A stretch of 64,000 bases of DNA, taken from Branchinecta lynchi. Lineage: Eukaryota > Arthropoda > Branchiopoda > Anostraca > Branchinectidae. The position numbers and the translations under genes were made by a program. This document shows positions 31,001-41,783 of this stretch, piece by piece (the stretch's first letter is position 1; every line of letters starts with the position of its first letter). The notes below the pieces were generated by a model. The model did no database searches and was not told where the DNA came from. It was given only the letters and a program-made list of their open reading frames with translations. The stretch covers positions 937,501 through 1,001,500 of the forward strand of contig JAKZAP010000017.1 of assembly GCA_023053575.1 (NCBI GenBank), written 5' to 3'.

Positions 31001-34000
31001 AGTGTAGGACTATCTCAAGCCACTCTGATACTCAAAGTGCACTTGCGATATCCATATTTATTCTCCAAGAATCAATAGAATTCCAGTTCAAACTAAAGAA
31101 TTGAAATGCGCTCATCTGGACAAGATTTACAGTAAAAAATTTGCCCTAGCCACTATAAGCTCTAAATAGCCAATTTTTGTGTTCATATACAAATTTTCGA
31201 GTGTTACGTTGCAATTATTCTTTTGAGTGTAGGACTGTCCCAAGGCCACTCTGACACTGAAAGTGCACTTGCTATATCGATTTCTTCTACGAGAATCAAT
31301 AGAATTCCAGCGAAAATTTTCCTATAAATTAGCCCTAGCCAATATAAGCTCTAAACAGGTCATCTTCAATTACTTTTCCAGATGCTATTGTCCCAGTCAG
31401 GTGTCCCCAAAAGTTACCTTATAGGCAGTGTTACTTCGGTGATAAAACGAGGGAAGGATCCCGAAAACTGCAAGAACTTTCGGCCAATTACTGCATCATG
31501 CACCATAAGCAAGATTTTTGAATAGGCTACGTGCTTTTACCTGAGGTCACAGAGAAGTGCGATTTTGGAAGAATGCAGTTTGGATTCCGCGCGGGAACTA
31601 GCTGTGCTCATGCTCATCGTGTTATGACAACCGTCATGAAACAGGCGACCCGGGAAAAATTTGAAGTTCACGTCAATTGATATAGCTGGTGCTTTTGATA
31701 ATGTCGTCCACTAACAGGCTCTTTTATCCCTGACGCGATTTGGAGTGAACCACTCTACTGTGAAAATTTTACAGTTTTAGTATGCTAACTCAGCTATTAA
31801 TATCAAATGGCAGGGTCAGATATCGGAGAGTATCCCAGTGCAGAATGGTGTTAGACAAGGGGGTGTTTTATCTCCTTACATTTTCAAGTCTGCCATATCT
31901 AATTGTCTTAATTCACTTTTGCCTTCTTATTTTTACAAAGATGTTGCTATGAGTTCCATTGCGTACGCTGACGATGTGTTGCTCGTCAGTAGAAGTAAAT
32001 CTACAATTGAAAAAAATGTTAACATTCTTTCTTCAGAGTTTTCAAAAATTGGTCTCGGGATTAATTTTCGAAATGTGACTATCTTTGCTTTAATGCTTTA
32101 TGTTCCAGTGAACCAGTGCCGCTGTTCGTGGGAGCTATTTCGATTCCAGTAACCGATTCGTTAAAGTGTCTTGGCCTCAGTTTAAAAAAAAACGCTTTCC
32201 AAGACTTGTTCGGCTATTATTCAAGATACCTCTAGGTTGATTCGCATAGCAAATGGTCGTTTATGTCCAAACAAGGTCGCTACAACCGGAAAGCACTTGG
32301 GACAGCGCTTTGTGCACTCCTTACATCTTGTATTGTTCCGGTGTTTATAACATTCTGGGAAAAAAAGACACTAAAGCTTTGAAGACCTGTCACTATAATT
32401 ATTGTAAATTTTTGATGTACCTTCCTCGTTCCTGTCGCAACCACAAATTAGTTCAGAAGTTCGGCGTCCAAGATGTGATTCGCTCACTCGAGAAAACGTC
32501 AGAGTCAGTACTATCTAAATCTCGTCATCCTGGTCTTCGAGTACATGATGTTTTTCATGAATTTTTCAGGCCCAGTTAGTAATTATGTCTAAATGTTTGT
32601 GTGTGTTAATACTGCTATTTATCTTGTGTTATTCCCTTTACTCCGCTACCACATTCTGTATTTGGCGGGTTATAAATAAATATATATATATACAAATTGT
32701 TGAGTGTTACGTTGCAATTATTCTTTTCCGTGTAGGACTGTCTCAAGCCACTCAGACACTCAAGTGCAATTGAGATATCAACATTTATTATCCAAGAATC
32801 AACAGAATACCAGTTCAAACCACAGAATTGAAATGCGCTCATCTCGGACAAGATTTACAGTGAAAATTTGCCCATAAGTTAGCCCTAGCCACTATAAGCT
32901 CTAAATAGCCATTTTTATGGCACTTGAGCTTACTCAAGTGCCATATAGCGATTGTAATTTCTGTCCGTCAGTCGGTCTGTCGGTCCCGGTTTTGCTAGTT
33001 CGGGCACTTCCAGATAAGCTAGGACGATGAAACTTGGCAGGCATATCAGGAACTGGATCAGATTAAATTAGAAATTGTCGCTTCCTCGATCTGACCATCT
33101 GGAGGGGAGTGGAGGGAGGGGGAATCCGGAAAAAATAGGAAAAATGAGATATTTTTAGCTTACGAACGGGTGATCGGATCTTAATGAAACTTGATATATG
33201 GAAGGACTTCGTGTCTCAGACCCTCCATTTTAAATCCAGACCGGATCCGGTGACACTGGGGGGAGTTGGAGGGGGAAACCGGAAATCTTGGAAAACACTT
33301 AAGAGTGGAGGGATCCGGATGAAACTTGGTGGAAAGTACAAGCAAAAGTCCTAGATACGTGACTGATATGACCGGAACGGATCCGCTCACTTTCGGGGAG
33401 TTGGGGGGGGGGGGAGAAGTCCGAATTTGTAGTGATCCCGCGAGTTCCGTGCTTCCGGATGTGCTGGGACAATGGAAATTGACAGGCATGTCTGGGACCC
33501 GACCAGATTAAATAGGAAATCGTCAATTCCCCGATTCGACCATCTGGGGGGGGGGAGTGGAGGGAGGGTGAAGCCAAAATTTGAGGTATTTTTAGCTTGC
33601 GAACAGGTGATGGGATCTTGATGAAAATTGATATTTAGGATGACCTCGTGTCTCAGACATCTCACTTTAAATCCGGGCCGGATCCGATGACACTGCGGGG
33701 AGTTGGAGGAGGGAACCGGAAATTTTGAGAAACGCTTAAAGTGGAGGGATCGGAATGAAACTTGGTGGGAAAAACAAGCACAGGTCCTAGACACGTCATT
33801 GACATAACCGGACCGGATCAGGGCACTGTGGGGGAGTTGGGGTGGGGGTCCGGATTTCTAGCGATCCCGCGAGTTCGGCATACTTCCTGATGTCCTAGGG
33901 CGATGAAATTTGGCAGGTATGTCAGGGATCCGAACAGATTGACTTGAGAACAGCCGTTTCCCCGACCCGACCATCGTGGGGGGAGTGGGTGGATGGGGAG

Positions 34001-37000
34001 TCCGGAATCTAGTGGCGTGCATAACTTTTGAACGGGTGATCGGATTTAAATGAAACTTGTCTGGTGAGCTATCGCCTCGGACGTTCAGTGTCACGTCCGG
34101 GTCGGGTCCGATACCTGTGGGGATGGGGGGGTGGAAAACTCAAGAAACTCTAAAAGCAGAGGGATTGGGACGAAACTTAATGGATGGAACAAGCATTAGG
34201 CCTAGATGAAATTGACGGAGCCAGATGGTTTCGGGGCTCTGTGGGGGGAGTTGGAGGGGGTTTCCTGGAATTCCGGTAGTCGTGAGTTAGAGTAGTTCCA
34301 GATGTAAAACGACAACGAAACTTTGCAGGCACATTAGCGACCCGAATTATCTTGACTTATGAACCTGACACAACATACCCTCGGAAACTTCCGTTCCTAG
34401 ATCCGAGCATTTTTTGGCGAGCAAGAGAAGAGAAATATGGAAATTGACTTCTATAAATCGCAAACGAGTGGTCTGATTCGAGTGAAACTTCATGGGGGAT
34501 ACAAATCGATGGCCTTGACATGTAAAACATGCGTTCGAACCATATGCGACCACGATTAGGGGAATTGGGGGTGGGGGGACTTTTGACATGCACAAAAACC
34601 AAACGGATGGACCGAATGAGATGCAAATTCGACAGTGCCGAGTTTATGCGGCCTAGATTTGTTATTTGGCGTCCGGGCCGGATTCGGCCAAGGTAGGGGG
34701 GGTACTGGAAACTTGCAGATAGGCTATGCTCCAATTTCAGTAAAACCTGATGGACAGGAACAGGGAATTAAGAGATTGGGCCCGAACCGGCTCCGACAAT
34801 GTTGGTGGGAGGGGGGGGGGGGGTACCGGAACTTTCCAAAAATGCTCAGATTCGAGTGAAACTTGATAGATGGTATAAACGAAGATGCTTTAGGTGGTCG
34901 ATTTTTTTTTTATTCCGAAACAGATTCGGCCACGGTAGGTGGAGATAGAGTGAGTACCGGAAATCGTGTACAGCACGTCTAGGGATCAAACAAATGGATT
35001 TATTGGGATGAACAGTTTGAACGGTCATGTGCATTTGCTACAGACAATCGAGACGATGCCGGAACTGCTCAGAAATGAGTGAAACTAAATATCCTATTTC
35101 TATTTCCGAACCACATTTTTGGATGGCGGGTGTATTTTGTGACGTTCTCATCTACTTTCTTGTACTCGTACAAGTGCCATATGAGCTCGTAGCTCTTGTT
35201 TTTTTTTTCATATACAAATTTTAAAGTGTTACGTTGCAATTATTCTTTTCAGTGTAGGACTGTCTCAAGCCACACTGATACTGGTGAAATTGCGATATCC
35301 ATATTTATTCTCCAAGAATCAATAGAATTTCAGTTCAAACTACATAACTGAAATGCGCTCATCTCGGACACGATTTACAGTGAAAATTTGCCCATGAATT
35401 AGCCCTAGCCACTATAAGCTCTCAACGGCTAACTTTTGTTTTCAAATACAAATTTTCGAGTGTTACGTTGCAATTATTCTTTTGAGTGTAGGACTGTCTC
35501 AAGCCACTCTTGACACTCAATGTGCACTTGCGATATCCATACTTATTCTCCGAGAATCAATAGAATTCCAGTTCAAACTACAGAACTGGAATGCGCTCAT
35601 CTCAGACGTCTCCAACTCGCATGTATTGCGAAATAAACGAAAATAAGAACAACAGACAAGACAATGACCATCCTTTGAGTGTTGGGAAGGGCCCAGCTGT
35701 AGGAACTGCCCAGGTCCCTCTGACTGATAGAAAGATTGTAGAGTTACCATTGCTTGTAATTTGAGGGATTGAGACGCTGAGCACAAAAAAATACGTGTTA
35801 TCTTTCATTCAAAGGAGTCTTCAACTTACTCGCTCTACAAGGTGAATGTAAACTGAAAAGGCCTACCCATTTTACTCAAACCTAAACAAGGTGAGAAATT
35901 CACCTGTGATTGTTCCTTGGACCTGAGCACCATTCTTCAGTTCAATTGTCACTGTTTCATGGCTCAGCTTCATAAGAAACCTGTAAAGAACAAAAGATTA
36001 ATGACTGAATAGACTGAATTGTTCATTCTTTCTTTTAACTACCCGCGTGCTTCAGGGAGTCGTACTCTCAGTCGTATGTTTTCAGCGTATCTGTATGACA
36101 CTCATACGTTTTCAGCTTGCCACAATGACATAAGTGAGTAAACAAACACGAATTTTGCCCTTAAATGACGTGTTTCTAGTCCTATGGCCACGAAAAGACT
36201 TTATAGTTGTATGTTTCGAGCTTGTCAGATTCGCAGTTGTGTGTTACGAGTTTGTCAGAATAACAGTCATATGTTCTAAGCTTACCAGAGTGAGGTCAAA
36301 TAGAGAATTTTGCCTGTGAATGACCTGTTTCTGGTCGTATTTTTCAAAAAGATTTTCTAGTCATATATTACGAGACAGTCATAAGTTTGAGATTGTCAGA
36401 ATGACAGATGTATGTTTGGAACCTATCGTGAACTTTAACTAACAAGAGCTAGAAGCTCATATGGCACTTGCAAGGATGGGTCAAAGGATGAAAGTAGGAT
36501 TTTGCCAAATTCGAGGGTCTGCTGTTATCATCTGTAAGCAAAACACTTGAGATAAGAATGACCATGGACCCTTGGAAATCATGAGAATGTGTCGTTCGGT
36601 AAAAAGTATTTTATTTGTTCACTTGGCTGTGATGATTCGCACTTGAACGGGCACTATAAATTCATCTGTAATAAATACCCTTAAAGCAAAAAGATGACAG
36701 GCTCATCACTATCATGAAAATGTATCTTTTTGTTCAAAAGTATTATTTGCACTTTAGGAGGTTCACTTGTAAGCAAAATCATTGAGGCAAAAATGAGCAT
36801 GGGCCCTTGGGGGATCATGAATATACATGGTTTTGTCAAACAAAAACTGACTTTTTGATTAAGATGCGAAGATTCAGGGAGCTAGAAATTAATTTCTCTA
36901 CAAAAGTCCTTGAGGCAAAAATGATCATGGGCTCATGGAGATCATGAAAACTTATATTTAGCTTACAAATATTTTTGTACTTTGCGACTAAGACAAGTAC

Positions 37001-40000
37001 TTTAAGGAATGCTCGGATCCAGGAAATGAAGATTGCTAATCCAATCTTGACAAGTCTTTAATGTTCAAGCCAAGTTTCATCATCAAAGCACATCTGGAAA
37101 TACCGTAACACGCGACCACCGGAATTCCAGACCCCCCCCCCCCCCAGGGCCGGAATCGGGTCAGGTTTTGTCACTGATGCATCTAGGGCTTGTTCTTGTT
37201 CTTCCCACCAAGTTTCATCCTGATCGCTCTACTTCGTGTCAAAGATTTCCGGATCTCCCCTCTACTCCCCCCCCCCACATTCATCAGATCCGGTCCTGAC
37301 TTGACATGAGACAGGAGGTCTTCCAAAATATCAAGTTTCATTAAGATCTGATCACTCGTTCGAAAGTTATACGATACCTCAAGATTCAGGATTCCCCTCC
37401 CTCCACAATGCTCGGATTGGTGGACTGACTATTTTTAAGCCAATCGTGTCAAGTTTCTAATGTTCAAGCCAAGTTTCATCTTCCTTGCAACTCTGGAAGT
37501 ACATTAACTCGCTACCACCGGAATTCCGCCCCCCTTTTAACTCCCCCCACAGTCCCCGAATCTGATGCTTACTAATGTATCTAGGGCTTCTGCTTGTTCT
37601 TCCCACAAGTTTCATCCCAATCGCTCGACTCTCTGGACTTGACATAGGATATCTGGGACTCGAGGTCTTTCCAAATATCAAGTTTCATTAAGATCCATCA
37701 CCTGTTCCTAAGTTATGTATACCTCAAGATTCCGGATTCACCCTCCCTCCACTTCCCCCATGGTGGTCAGATCGGGGAACTGACTATTTCAAAGTTTGTT
37801 TGGTTGGGTCTCTGATATGCCTGCCAAGTTTCATGGTCCTATCACTTCTGGATGTACCTTAACTCGAGAAAAGTGGATCGACAGAAAAGTGACTGGTGTT
37901 TTATAACCTTGTCAACTCACATTTTTCTTTCTATCCAGCAAATCAAGGCAAAAGATTCAAGCTCAAGTGTGAATGAGGTGATTCAGTGAGATTCAAATTT
38001 CTACCGGTTAGAAATATTAAATTAGTTCTTCCAAAATGTAAACCATTGTTTTAGCTTTTATCTGGTAATTTTGTCATTTCATGATTCCTTTTCTTTAAGT
38101 CAGACAGACACCTTGATAGCTTTACAATTTACCACTAGTCTGCATGTTATTGTTTCAAAATTATCCAGCATACTATTTTTTCAACTGAAGTTGATTGATT
38201 GGATGTATAGAGTTGTGCAGGCCAGGTATGTTCTTTCTGCTTATGTTTACTAATAGCCAAAGGCCTTTGCCCTTTGGAAATTAGAAACTTGAAAGTGGGC
38301 AACTCTACCTACAGATTGATTACTTCAGCCAGGACATAAAAACAAACTCATAGACAATAGCCCACGAAGAACACAACTAAGGAGGAATTTAATTAATTAA
38401 TAAATTAGTAAATTAAATAAATTTAATTAATAAATTAAATAAATTTAATTAATAAATTAAATAAATTTAATTAATAAATTAAATAGATTTAATTAATAAA
38501 TTAAAACTCATCAATTCAAGTGCTCCAGAAAGACAGGTGCTTGTTGAGTCAGAAACAGGCTTTTCATTGTTTTTATCTCTATCTAGTACTTTGACCTGAC
38601 TTGGTGTTTGCTATAATGGATCACTTTCATATAGACTGCCTGAGACTGTTCTACCTGTACTAGAGCCTATACCATTTCCGTAAGCACCAGAAGGAATCAG
38701 CTGTCTAGTTTAGATGTGCCTTAGATGCACGACAACCTATTTAAACGAAATAAACCTGTTGAAAAACATATTCGCTGATAATTCTTTCATAATTCAGAGA
38801 TTTTGGCACTTTTGTGATGGAACTGAAGCCATGACATCATGCATTACTACACTGAAAGAGAGTCAATGTCAATGCCTGAAAACAAAAAAGAACAAAGAGC
38901 TTCTGTTTATAAAACTATATGTTTTTCATAGTTAATCCATGTTTGTTATAGAATTTATACAGTTTGTTAAAGTTAACTGAAAAGGCAGCTTATTTCTACA
39001 TTTGATATTTGAATGCACCAAAATGTTTTGACCATCTGAGGGATTTTGTATTTTTCCACCCGGGACTCTAGTAATAACGTTTTTGAGTGTGCGCTGCTTC
39101 ACGAAAAAAAACAAATTCATCTAGATGCAGATAATCTGAATTTAAAGAAAGGCCTGCATTTCAAGGGCTAAAGATGTCGCATGTGAAGTTATGCCTGTAG
39201 AAAAGGAAAATGATTTTAGGATGTCTTGCAAGGGATTTGACATTCTTATTTGCAATGGCTTACATTTCCAGTTGGTAAATATGCACAGACGGACAAGCAC
39301 ACAGAAGTACCACTAATCCGAAGAATAAGTTCACTCTAAGAAATTATCCCTGGATAACGGACAAAGCAAGTAACACATTTTTATCAGGTTTTCAGGAACA
39401 TTAAAGTGAATAAGTGATATGTCACTAGACTGTTGAATCTCAGAACTATTACCTTAAACTTCCAATTTTTTTTTTTCCAAGCAGGCTTGTATACAGTTGA
39501 ACAATGGTGCCATAACGAGGTTCAGGTGACCGGCTATTATGGTAACAAGGTCCCAAGACCTTTGCCCTATCAGCAACTCACTGGTATCTTGGAAGAAAAC
39601 ATCAACAAAGAGGAATTTGCTGGCTTTCTTTTGAGATACTGTTTACCTTTTACTGGAATTTCTACATTGAGATAGAGATATTCAGAGTTTGATAACAGAA
39701 TCAGAAACATACATTCCGAAGACGTAAGTTGCATTTTTTTGGATTCACGCCTGTCTCGTAAAAGTTTGTAGTTTGGCTCTCGTTTTGTCTTACTTGCTTT
39801 TTTCCGAAACTTAAACTACATTTGCAATAGGGTAGCTTCTAAAAAAAATAACTTTCAAGTGGTAGGAATATGATTCTCCACAACTTTAGCTTTGGTTTGA
39901 GTTCAATAATACCTCACAACTTGCTGCTAAGTGTCCCAATTCTTGATTAGAAAAACACTAATTACTATGGGAGCATGCAGCATGCCGGCATGTGTTAAAA

Positions 40001-41262
40001 ATCGCGTAATTTGGCACCGTAAATATTCTCAGAATGGAGACATCACATAGGAACGTCAACCATTGCATGCTGGCGGCAATTTTATCTTGCAATTTTTAGT
40101 GAAACTGTATATTAGTTTTTTCATTAGGAGCTTTCCACTTTCCACTTTTTTTCCATTTTCCATTTATCGGTGTAGTCGGGCAAGGATATTCAGTCCTTGG
40201 TATCAACAAGTTCTACTAGACAAGTTCAGGTACTTTTTTATAACTGAATTTATTTTTTATAACTGAATGCATGTAATTATATTAATGATAATACATAAGC
40301 TAGCTAGGACATGTTTCTGCAGGCCTTATTAAATCAATTATTTAGCTGTTTAGTCCTGAATACAGTGGTGTATTTGAAATATTTTAAACAGCTGTTTTAG
40401 ACCGAAAAAAAATAAAAAACATAACACATGATAAATTCTCAGCAACTCATTTTTCATTATGGAAAATCGGAAAGTTAAAGCCAGGCTTCACCTTCCAGAT
40501 TACCAGACGTTTGGGGCTTCCGCATAGTCAAGCCAACCCTTCCAGATTTTCATGATAATGATGACAGCTAATTTTGCTATTCTTGAACATTTCATAGATG
40601 TCCCCATCGCATTTGAAATATGTCTTGCATCCCAGTCCTAGCTGTCAATCACTTTCCCTTTTCTTCTGACATTTGCATATTATGTTCTGTCCCTCGAATG
40701 GATTACCTCTATGGTACCTTCCAGACATCCTGAATCTGGGGTGTCCAGCATCCTGGACTTTCAGATGTTTTTGGCCTGGCTTCACCTTCCAGATCCATCT
40801 TGATGAAAACAGCTGTCTAGAATCCGGAAGAAAAATCTGGAAGGGGAAGCCTCGCTTTTCAGCAGTATCGCTTTTGGTGACTACCCTACTTGCAAGGTAG
40901 TTTTTAAATTTGAGCTTTTCAGGTTTGAAACTACAGCAAATGGAATGGACAAATAAAATGGCATGAAACAAAACTTCATTACAAAACAATGCTGTTAAGC
41001 AAAACTACCCCAAAAATAGTAAGATCGAAAATAAACCACCAAAAACTATCTCTAAAGAACTTTATCAGAAAGACTGCAGGGCATCGAAATCCTACTATCC
41101 ATTAAAAAGCATACTCTAATTCACAGTAGCCCATTAAACAGTACCATCATAAAGTAATAAAAAACAAAAGAGGAGACTGGAGTAACAGAATTACGAGAAG
41201 GTTAGAACAAAAGGTAAGGAATCGTGAAAGTAGTTTCAGAGGACTTACCTTACAAGCTTCAT
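24719..41262 (-). CDS. SNRPD1: Small nuclear ribonucleoprotein Sm D1 gene, three coding exons
   Basis: Joining minus-strand exons 41262-41249, 35980-35904 and 25002-24719 gives a 124-residue protein that matches Sm D1 along its whole length (the human protein has 119). Sm1 lies at about residues 3-36, with Asp33 and Met36-Asn37; Sm2 at about 58-70 with [11 protein letters not shown]. The C-terminal tail from about 95 is Arg-Gly repeats, the known target of symmetric arginine methylation and SMN binding. Sm D1 is part of the heptameric Sm ring on U1, U2, U4 and U5 snRNAs and is essential for pre-mRNA splicing. All four splice sites are GT/AG and phases fit. Introns are 5,268 bp and 10,901 bp, the second filled with satellite and transposons. 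The sequence appears intact; I see no sign of a pseudogene. Confidence 0.95.
25003..25743. other. SNRPD1 intron 2, left part, with a diverged satellite copy
   Basis: Unique-looking intron sequence with a poly-G run at 25239-25249. From about 25600 a diverged monomer of the 229-bp satellite can be followed (ctccgagaatcaatagaatt, actgaaatgcgctcatctc, ccctagccaatataa). It is cut off by the Helentron-like element starting at 25744. Confidence 0.6.
25744..28690 (+). mobile_element. Helentron-like repeat, family 1, copy in satellite (2.95 kb)
   Basis: The 5' end is a hairpin made of ATGGCACTTGAG and CTCAAGTGCCAT, followed by ctgtccgtcagtcggtctgt and gctagttcgggcacttcc. The interior is a tandem array: a unit of about 425 bp is repeated at about 26439, 26862 and 27290, and each unit is made of about 140-bp sub-units carrying a GATGAAA(C/T)TT motif followed by ggatcc and a long G run. 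The 3' end has acaagtgccatatgagctcg then tagctcttg, with T residues after it. Flanks are T runs inside a satellite monomer. No protein is encoded: frames across it read the same repeated peptides in several phases. The structure (fixed ends, internal tandem units, T-T target) is that of bivalve pearl/CvA-type and DINE-type non-autonomous Helentrons, but assignment is inference. Confidence 0.65.
28691..31348 (+). repeat. Satellite array, monomer 213-236 bp (mode 229)
   Basis: About twelve head-to-tail monomers. The block taggact(g) recurs at 28741, 28964, 29177, 29406, 29635, 29864, 30093, 30323, 30546, 30769 (taggaat), 31005 and 31230, giving spacings of 213-236 bp with five at 229-230. Common blocks are gtctcaagccactctgatac, gcgatatccata, ctccgagaatcaatagaatt, gaaatgcgctcatctcgg and tttacagtgaaaa. 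The central monomers (29177-30323) are nearly identical, while the edges are more diverged and shorter forms lack an interior piece, as expected from unequal crossing-over. Repeated small frames here are non-coding. Lies in SNRPD1 intron 2. Confidence 0.9.
31349..32684 (+). mobile_element. LINE RT fragment inserted in the satellite
   Basis: Plus-strand RT pieces in several frames: Asn-Phe-Arg-Pro-Ile-Thr-Ala and Ser-Lys-Ile-Phe-Glu near 31470-31520, Phe-Gly-Phe-Arg near 31580, then the frame 31838-32152 with [11 protein letters not shown] and Ala-Tyr-Ala-Asp-Asp. A C-terminal frame at 32253-32579 follows. Ends in an ataaataaatatatata tail at about 32672-32690. It lacks the endonuclease, so is 5'-truncated, and has frameshifts. 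Related in motif spelling to the LINE B group but not the same family. Confidence 0.7.
32685..32916 (+). repeat. Satellite monomer between the LINE fragment and a Helentron-like copy
   Basis: One monomer: ttacgttgcaattattcttt, taggactg (32733), tattatccaagaatcaac, gaaatgcgctcatctcgg, then ctctaaatagccattttt, where the next element begins. A piece of the same array as 28691-31348. Confidence 0.85.
32917..35198 (+). mobile_element. Helentron-like repeat, family 1, second copy in satellite (2.28 kb)
   Basis: Same hairpin head (ATGGCACTTGAGC...CAAGTGCCAT), same leader and same 3' end (atgagctcgtagctcttg) as 25744-28690, with only one to one and a half of the about 425-bp internal units, so the copies differ by array length. 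It is inserted at the same place in the satellite monomer as the first copy. Long G runs recur at about 33403-33416, 33547 and 34809-34823. Confidence 0.7.
35199..35604 (+). repeat. Right end of the satellite array
   Basis: One and a half monomers (taggact at 35255 and 35489, spacing 234), ending at gaaatg-type tgcgctcatctcagacg near 35604. The intron sequence after that is unique. Confidence 0.85.
35605..35903. other. SNRPD1 intron 2, right end
   Basis: Unique-looking sequence between the satellite and exon 2 of SNRPD1. No gene or repeat recognised; two overlapping minus-strand frames are short and without known features. Confidence 0.4.
35904..35980 (-). CDS. SNRPD1: SNRPD1 exon 2 (Sm1 motif)
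   Basis: 77 bp between acceptor ttctttacag and donor gtgaatttct. It encodes [17 protein letters not shown], the heart of the Sm1 motif. Split codons at both ends (Arg and Gly) match the neighbouring exons. Too short to be found as an ORF on its own. Confidence 0.95.
35981..36442. other. SNRPD1 intron 1, left part
   Basis: Non-coding. A motif of the type gtcgtatgtttt/agcttg-cag recurs about every 45-60 bp between 36065 and 36420 (tcatacgttttcagcttgcc, gttgtatgtttcgagcttgtcag, gtcatatgttctaagcttacc), suggesting a decayed minisatellite. Confidence 0.4.
36443..37870 (-). mobile_element. Helentron-like repeat, family 1, minus orientation
   Basis: The left end is the inverted family 1 3' end: caagagctagaagctcatat then ggcacttgcaagg. 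The interior shows inverted GATGAAACTTG motifs (aagtttcatc at about 37075, 37208, 37345, 37475, 37612, 37684, 37826) spaced about 70-140 bp and poly-C runs. The 5' hairpin head is missing, so the right edge (about 37870) is approximate. Lies in SNRPD1 intron 1. Confidence 0.6.
38389..38505. repeat. AT-only tandem repeat, unit about 24 bp
   Basis: Unit ttaattaataaattaaataaa(ttt) repeated four to five times, built solely from A and T; low complexity within an intron. Confidence 0.85.
40483..40858. mobile_element. Small inverted-repeat element
   Basis: Left arm aggcttcaccttccagat (40483), right arm atctggaaggggaagcct (ending about 40855), plus an internal direct copy ggcttcaccttccagatcca at about 40784. 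Probably a foldback or MITE remnant; no target duplication seen. Confidence 0.5.
41249..41262 (-). CDS. SNRPD1: SNRPD1 exon 1 (start codon, Met-Lys-Leu-Val-Arg)
   Basis: 14 coding bases, ATGAAGCTTGTAAG, followed by a consensus donor gtaagtcc. It gives the invariant Met-Lys-Leu-Val-Arg N-terminus of Sm D1, the Arg codon being completed in exon 2. A pyrimidine-rich stretch with AG just upstream of the ATG leaves open an additional 5' UTR intron. Confidence 0.9.
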
Positions 41263-41783
41263 TCCTGCTCTTAGAACCGATTACAAAGGATAAAAAAAAA
41301 ATAGATTGGTTGAACTAATTCGAATAATTTAAAACTTTAGCGCCGAACCATTAGTGTGTCGCTGGCACTGGCCAGTGAAAAAATAACGAAAGAGAAGTTT
41401 CTTGTGTTTAGGTATACTGGAAAAAAATCGCTCTAATCAATAGCTTAAATATCCTGACCGTTTTTGCTACTTTTGTTATTTTCATCCCCAGCCATTTCTC
41501 ATTCATATTTTCTGTTTCAGGGATTCTGCTTTTAGTTTTCACTCACAAGGGATTTTAATGACACAGTGTGGCAGCCTGTGGGATTTTTAATCTGCACTCT
41601 GCAGTCCAGTCAGTCAGTGATTTTTAAGCATCAGATCTACCAAGCCCTAGTCAGTAGTTGCGTTTTTGATCGCCTGTGACCGACGCAACGTTGGACCGAG
41701 TAGTGGCTCTATATTTTTGGATTGGAGTACGCATCACATATCCATTAAATAGGCCTGAAAACCAAGTAAAAATCTGTCACTCT
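41263..41783. other. 5' flank of SNRPD1
   Basis: Expected promoter side of SNRPD1 (minus strand). I see no clear TATA or initiator. A GTTGCGTTTTTGATCG half-element lies at about 41657. No gene. Confidence 0.35.

Larger units (their letters stand above)
37871..41248. other. SNRPD1 intron 1, right part
   Basis: AT-rich intron. Contains the 24-bp AT tandem repeat (38389-38505) and an inverted-repeat element near 40483-40858, listed separately. A plus-strand frame at about 39484-39675, preceded by a good acceptor-like tttttttttccaagcag, has normal amino acid composition but I do not recognise it; it has no visible partner exon. Otherwise nothing supported. Confidence 0.4.

Noticed and set aside
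39433..39675. 80-residue plus-strand frame preceded by an acceptor-like tract
   Set aside because: Plausible exon by composition, but no donor, partner exon or recognisable domain; left as unsupported.
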